From: Chitinophaga terrae (ex Kim and Jung 2007)
Lineage (GTDB): Bacteria > Bacteroidota > Bacteroidia > Chitinophagales > Chitinophagaceae
Direction of reading: 5' to 3'
DNA: 64,000 nucleotides
Assembly (NCBI RefSeq): GCF_900107795.1
Contig: NZ_FNRL01000020.1
Location: forward strand, 1 to 64,000
The notes under the pieces: generated by a model
Told to the model about the DNA's origin: nothing
Database searches by the model: none
What the model saw: only the letters and a program-made list of their open reading frames with translations
Part shown: in pieces, positions 61,035-64,000 of the stretch
Layout: each line of letters begins with the position of its first letter
Position numbering within the stretch: position 1 is the first letter of the stretch
Program-made: the position numbers and the translations under genes

Positions 61035-64000
61035 ATGAAATTTTACATACCTGTCGTACGCCAGGTGAAGGCCGGCGCTACGCGCAAAAAAATCCTGTTG
61101 GTTATGAAACTGACCGTTGTTTTAATGATCGCAGCATTAATGGAAGTCAGCGCCACCGGCTTTGCACAGAAAGTAACATTATCGGCAAAACAGATCACAT
61201 TAAAAGATGTATTCCGCCAGATCAGGAAGCAGACCGGCTATAACGTTTTGTGGAATGTAGATATACTGAAAGATGCCAGGCCGGTAGCATTGGAAGTAAC
61301 CGATGCCAGCGTGGAAGAAGTGCTTAGAAAAAGTTTTGCAAACCAGCCTTTCACATATACTATTCGTCAGAATACCATTGTAGTGACCCGTACTTCAGAA
61401 CAGGCCAGGGCAGCTGTTACCATTAAGGGCCGGGTTACCGACACAGAAAAGAACCCCTTGCCGGGAGTAGCGGTAAGGTTAAAGAATACACAAACCGGAA
61501 CTGCTACATTACCCGACGGTACTTACTCTCTCAACGTTCCCGACGGAACTGGGGTACTGGAATTCAGGCTCCTGGGATATACTCCTAAAGAAGTGTCTAT
61601 CAACGGGCAAACCGTGATCAATGTACAACTGGAAAAAGCATCTTCCCAGTTGGGAGAAATAGTAGTGGCCTACGGCAGGCAGAACGCCCGCGAGATCGTA
61701 GGTTCAGTGAGCAAACTGAATGCCTCTGAAATGAAAGACCAGCCTACAGGTACTTTTGCTGAAAGGCTGCAGGGTAAATTGCCAGGCGCACAGGTAGCGC
61801 AAACAACAGGAAGGCCAGGCCAGGGAATGGACCTGCGTATCCGCGGCGCTGCTTCCCTGACTTCAAAAGTTCGTCCTTTGGTGGTGGTAGACGGGCAGCC
61901 GATGATAGGCGACCCGGATAATATCAACAACATCAACCCGGATGAAATAGAAACATTTACCATCCTGAAAGATGCGGCAGCTACCTCCTTATATGGTTCA
62001 AGAGCGGCCAACGGGGTGATCATCATCACTACCAAACGTGGTAAGGCCGGCGCTACTCAGATCAATTTCAACTCGTATTATGGTACCGCCTCGCTGATGC
62101 GTGAACTGATCCCTCCTGTAATGAACGCCCGTCAACTGGCTACTTACATGAAAGGGTTTTATGAAGATAAGATCAAATATGAAGGCTATACAGGCGGCAT
62201 ACCAGCCGTTTACCAGAATCCTGAACAGTATGGAGAAGGTACCGACTGGTTCAGCGAACTTACCAGAACAGCGCCTGTGCAGAATTACAGCATCGCTATC
62301 AACGCCGGTACCGAAAAAGCTGCGTATAGCGTTATAGGCGGGTTTTTCGACCAGCAGGGAATCCTTAAGAACACAGGCTATAAACGTTTTTCGCTGCGTG
62401 TAAACGGTGATTTCAATCCTGGCAAAAGGGTGAAGATCGGTGTTGGCGTAGCGCCATCACTGCAACTGGAACATAATAACAGGCAGGGTACAGGATTTAA
62501 TGTTGATGGACAACGGGCTATTTTCGCTTCTGCATCCATGATCCCTACTATGGGTTCTCCTTACAACCCGGATGGCTCGCTGGCCCTGGGCATTACAGGG
62601 TTTACCAACCAGTTTGTTTGGGCTAATCCTTTGCGTCAGTTGCTGGAAGTAAGCGATGATGCCAACCGTTTGCGTGTATTGGCTAACGTGTTCGCGGAAG
62701 TGAAGCTGACAGATAACCTGACTTTCCGTACTTCCGGAAGTACAGATCTCGCTAACATGAACAGGAAAAGGTTCATTCCTTCTACTTCCATGGGAGGTTT
62801 CAACGCATTGCCAATGGAAAATCCTCCTCCGGGAAATAACTCCGCTTACGGGCAGTCTACTGTAAACAACGACAACACATGGCTGAACGAAAATACATTG
62901 AACTACCAGCAGCAATTTGGGAAAGATCATTCGTTGAGCGCCTTGGCCGGCTTCACTATTCAGCGGTCTACAGGTTATTTCAGTGATATGGTTGGCCGCG
63001 ACTATCCCGACAACAGCGTTCCTTATCTCAGTGCCGCTACCCGCTTTACTACCAATACTTCCAACTTTAACGCCTGGTCTATGGTTTCATTACTGGGAAG
63101 GGTGAACTACAGCTTTAAAGACAGGTACCTGGTACAGGCAGCGGTAAGACGCGATGGTTCTTCCAGGTTCGGCGACAATAACAAATGGGGAACATTCCCT
63201 TCCATTGGCGCAAGCTGGATCGCCAGCGACGAGCCATTCCTGAAAAATATCAAACAACTCAGCTTCCTGAAACTGAGAGCATCTTACGGTTTAACAGGTA
63301 TGAATGAAATCGGCAACTATACCCCCGCCGCCAGGATCGACAATGCCAACTATACTTTCTCCGGAAGTCTTGCGCCCGGTAAGGTACAGAGCACCTTTGG
63401 CAACGCTGACCTGGCCTGGGAACGCAACCGCCAGTTCGATGCCGGTATCGATATCGGGTTGCTCGATGGTCGCCTCACCCTGACCTACGACTACTATAAC
63501 AAACTCACAGAAGGGCTGTTATATGAGCTTCCTCTGCCTCAGAGTTCTGGTTTCAATAAAGTACAGGACAACCTGGGCGATATTCGCCAGTGGGGCCATG
63601 AGATCACCGTTAGCAGCAAAAATATGGTTGGAAAATTCAAATGGAACACTGACTTCAATATTTCCTTCAACCGGAATATCGTGAAACGTATAGGCCTGAA
63701 CAATATTCCTTTTGCTGCAGATCCTACTATCACATTATCAGAGTTTACAGATTTCCGTACCCTGGTGGGCAAGCCTATCGGCCAGTTCTATGGATATATA
63801 TTCGACGGTATATTCAAAAACCAGGCGGAAGCAGATGCTGGACCTAAATATTATGGCACCGGTTCTACCACTACCTCCCAGGCCGGAACTGTACGGTTCA
63901 AGGACCTGAACGGCGATGGCAAGATCACTTTCCCTGAAGATCAGACAGTGATCGGCGATCCTAATCCTAAATTCATTTTCGGTTTAACCAACAGTTTTCA
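61035..64000 (+). CDS. SusC-type TonB transporter with STN domain, partial
   Basis: An open frame from the ATG at 61035 to the window end (at least 988 residues, no stop seen). After a long N-terminal region with the signal segment (about 20-48) comes an STN domain (about 48-118, VTLSAKQITLKDVFRQIRK ... FTYTIRQNTIVVT), then the carboxypeptidase-like domain (about 130-210, with GRVTDTEKNPLPGVAVRLKN), the plug (about 215-335, IRGAASLTSKVRPLVVVDGQP and ILKDAAATSLYGSRAANGVI) and most of the barrel. The STN domain and the FecR gene just upstream show a surface-signalling system. A susD gene is expected right after the window. Substrate unknown. Confidence 0.93.
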   Translation, partial: MKFYIPVVRQVKAGATRKKILLVMKLTVVLMIAALMEVSATGFAQKVTLSAKQITLKDVFRQIRKQTGYNVLWNVDILKDARPVALEVTDASVEEVLRKSFANQPFTYTIRQNTIVVTRTSEQARAAVTIKGRVTDTEKNPLPGVAVRLKNTQTGTATLPDGTYSLNVPDGTGVLEFRLLGYTPKEVSINGQTVINVQLEKASSQLGEIVVAYGRQNAREIVGSVSKLNASEMKDQPTGTFAERLQGKLPGAQVAQTTGRPGQGMDLRIRGAASLTSKVRPLVVVDGQPMIGDPDNINNINPDEIETFTILKDAAATSLYGSRAANGVIIITTKRGKAGATQINFNSYYGTASLMRELIPPVMNARQLATYMKGFYEDKIKYEGYTGGIPAVYQNPEQYGEGTDWFSELTRTAPVQNYSIAINAGTEKAAYSVIGGFFDQQGILKNTGYKRFSLRVNGDFNPGKRVKIGVGVAPSLQLEHNNRQGTGFNVDGQRAIFASASMIPTMGSPYNPDGSLALGITGFTNQFVWANPLRQLLEVSDDANRLRVLANVFAEVKLTDNLTFRTSGSTDLANMNRKRFIPSTSMGGFNALPMENPPPGNNSAYGQSTVNNDNTWLNENTLNYQQQFGKDHSLSALAGFTIQRSTGYFSDMVGRDYPDNSVPYLSAATRFTTNTSNFNAWSMVSLLGRVNYSFKDRYLVQAAVRRDGSSRFGDNNKWGTFPSIGASWIASDEPFLKNIKQLSFLKLRASYGLTGMNEIGNYTPAARIDNANYTFSGSLAPGKVQSTFGNADLAWERNRQFDAGIDIGLLDGRLTLTYDYYNKLTEGLLYELPLPQSSGFNKVQDNLGDIRQWGHEITVSSKNMVGKFKWNTDFNISFNRNIVKRIGLNNIPFAADPTITLSEFTDFRTLVGKPIGQFYGYIFDGIFKNQAEADAGPKYYGTGSTTTSQAGTVRFKDLNGDGKITFPEDQTVIGDPNPKFIFGLTNSF

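Noticed and set aside
60956-61243. A 95-codon plus-strand frame at the start of the last SusC gene
   Set aside because: The +1-shifted frame starting at 61035 is open to the window end and has signal, STN and plug domains; the short frame is an overlap shadow.
1-64000. tRNA, rRNA, CRISPR array, prophage cluster or secretion-system cluster
   Set aside because: None of the typical sequences (cloverleaf with CCA end, regularly spaced repeats, structural phage genes, sheath or baseplate genes) was found when reading both strands; the tailspike-like gene is isolated.

Overview
The window comes from a member of the Bacteroidota, most probably Chitinophagaceae (Chitinophaga-like). Support for this: four SusC-type TonB receptors (three paired with SusD lipoproteins inside the window), two hybrid two-component regulators, FecI/FecR-type sigma/anti-sigma pairs, DUF4974-type FecR proteins, almost no Shine-Dalgarno sequences, and promoter boxes of the Bacteroidota type (TAnnTTTG). 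It is mostly a glycan-utilisation region. No tRNA, rRNA or CRISPR array was seen.

Layout. 1-4.0 kb: the end of an IS3-family element with its orfA and a -1 frameshift heptamer, an aldo/keto reductase with a following AraC regulator, a methyltransferase and a second AraC regulator. 4.2-18.5 kb: a polysaccharide utilisation locus (PUL) with a Y_Y_Y-type hybrid two-component system, a clan GH-A hydrolase and an unknown lipoprotein on the plus strand. These converge on a minus-strand operon susC-susD-surface lipoprotein-GH26-outer membrane barrel. The GH26 enzyme suggests beta-mannan as substrate. 19-26.6 kb: single genes, namely an orphan phage-tailspike-like beta-helix protein, a nucleotidyltransferase-fold protein, a GH51 arabinofuranosidase, a small lipoprotein and two soluble proteins of unknown role. 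26.8-29.7 kb: a YncE-like propeller/phosphoesterase fusion and a START-type (AHSA1) protein.

29.9-49.1 kb: a complete fructan (levan/inulin) PUL. A hybrid two-component sensor with a sugar-binding-protein ectodomain is read leftward. Divergent from it runs an operon of about 13 kb: MFS sugar permease, PfkB fructokinase, SusC, SusD, a DUF4960 surface glycan-binding lipoprotein and three GH32 enzymes, closed by a strong terminator. The content matches the Bacteroides thetaiotaomicron levan locus (BT1754-BT1765). Downstream of the regulator lie a BACON-GH5 glycanase and a GH39 beta-xylosidase gene that has lost its middle, including the acid/base region, and is frameshifted. In the model, surface GH32 lipoproteins cut fructan, SusCD imports the oligomers, the periplasmic GH32 releases fructose, the ectodomain senses it, and the permease plus fructokinase bring it into metabolism.

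49.1-64 kb: two sigma/anti-sigma-controlled import loci. On the minus strand the order is ECF sigma, FecR, SusC with an STN domain, SusD and a TlpA-like thioredoxin protein. After a GNAT acetyltransferase, the plus strand carries two tandem, closely related ECF sigma genes, a FecR gene with a TTG start, and an STN-type SusC that is cut by the window end. An intergenic element (GGGTAA-type motif followed by ATATnAC) recurs behind the ECF sigma genes.

Most interesting items: the internally deleted GH39 gene, the orphan tailspike, 21-bp-periodic direct repeats next to the fructan regulator and the GH5 gene, the twin ECF sigma factors with their shared upstream element, and several small PUL proteins with no recognisable family.
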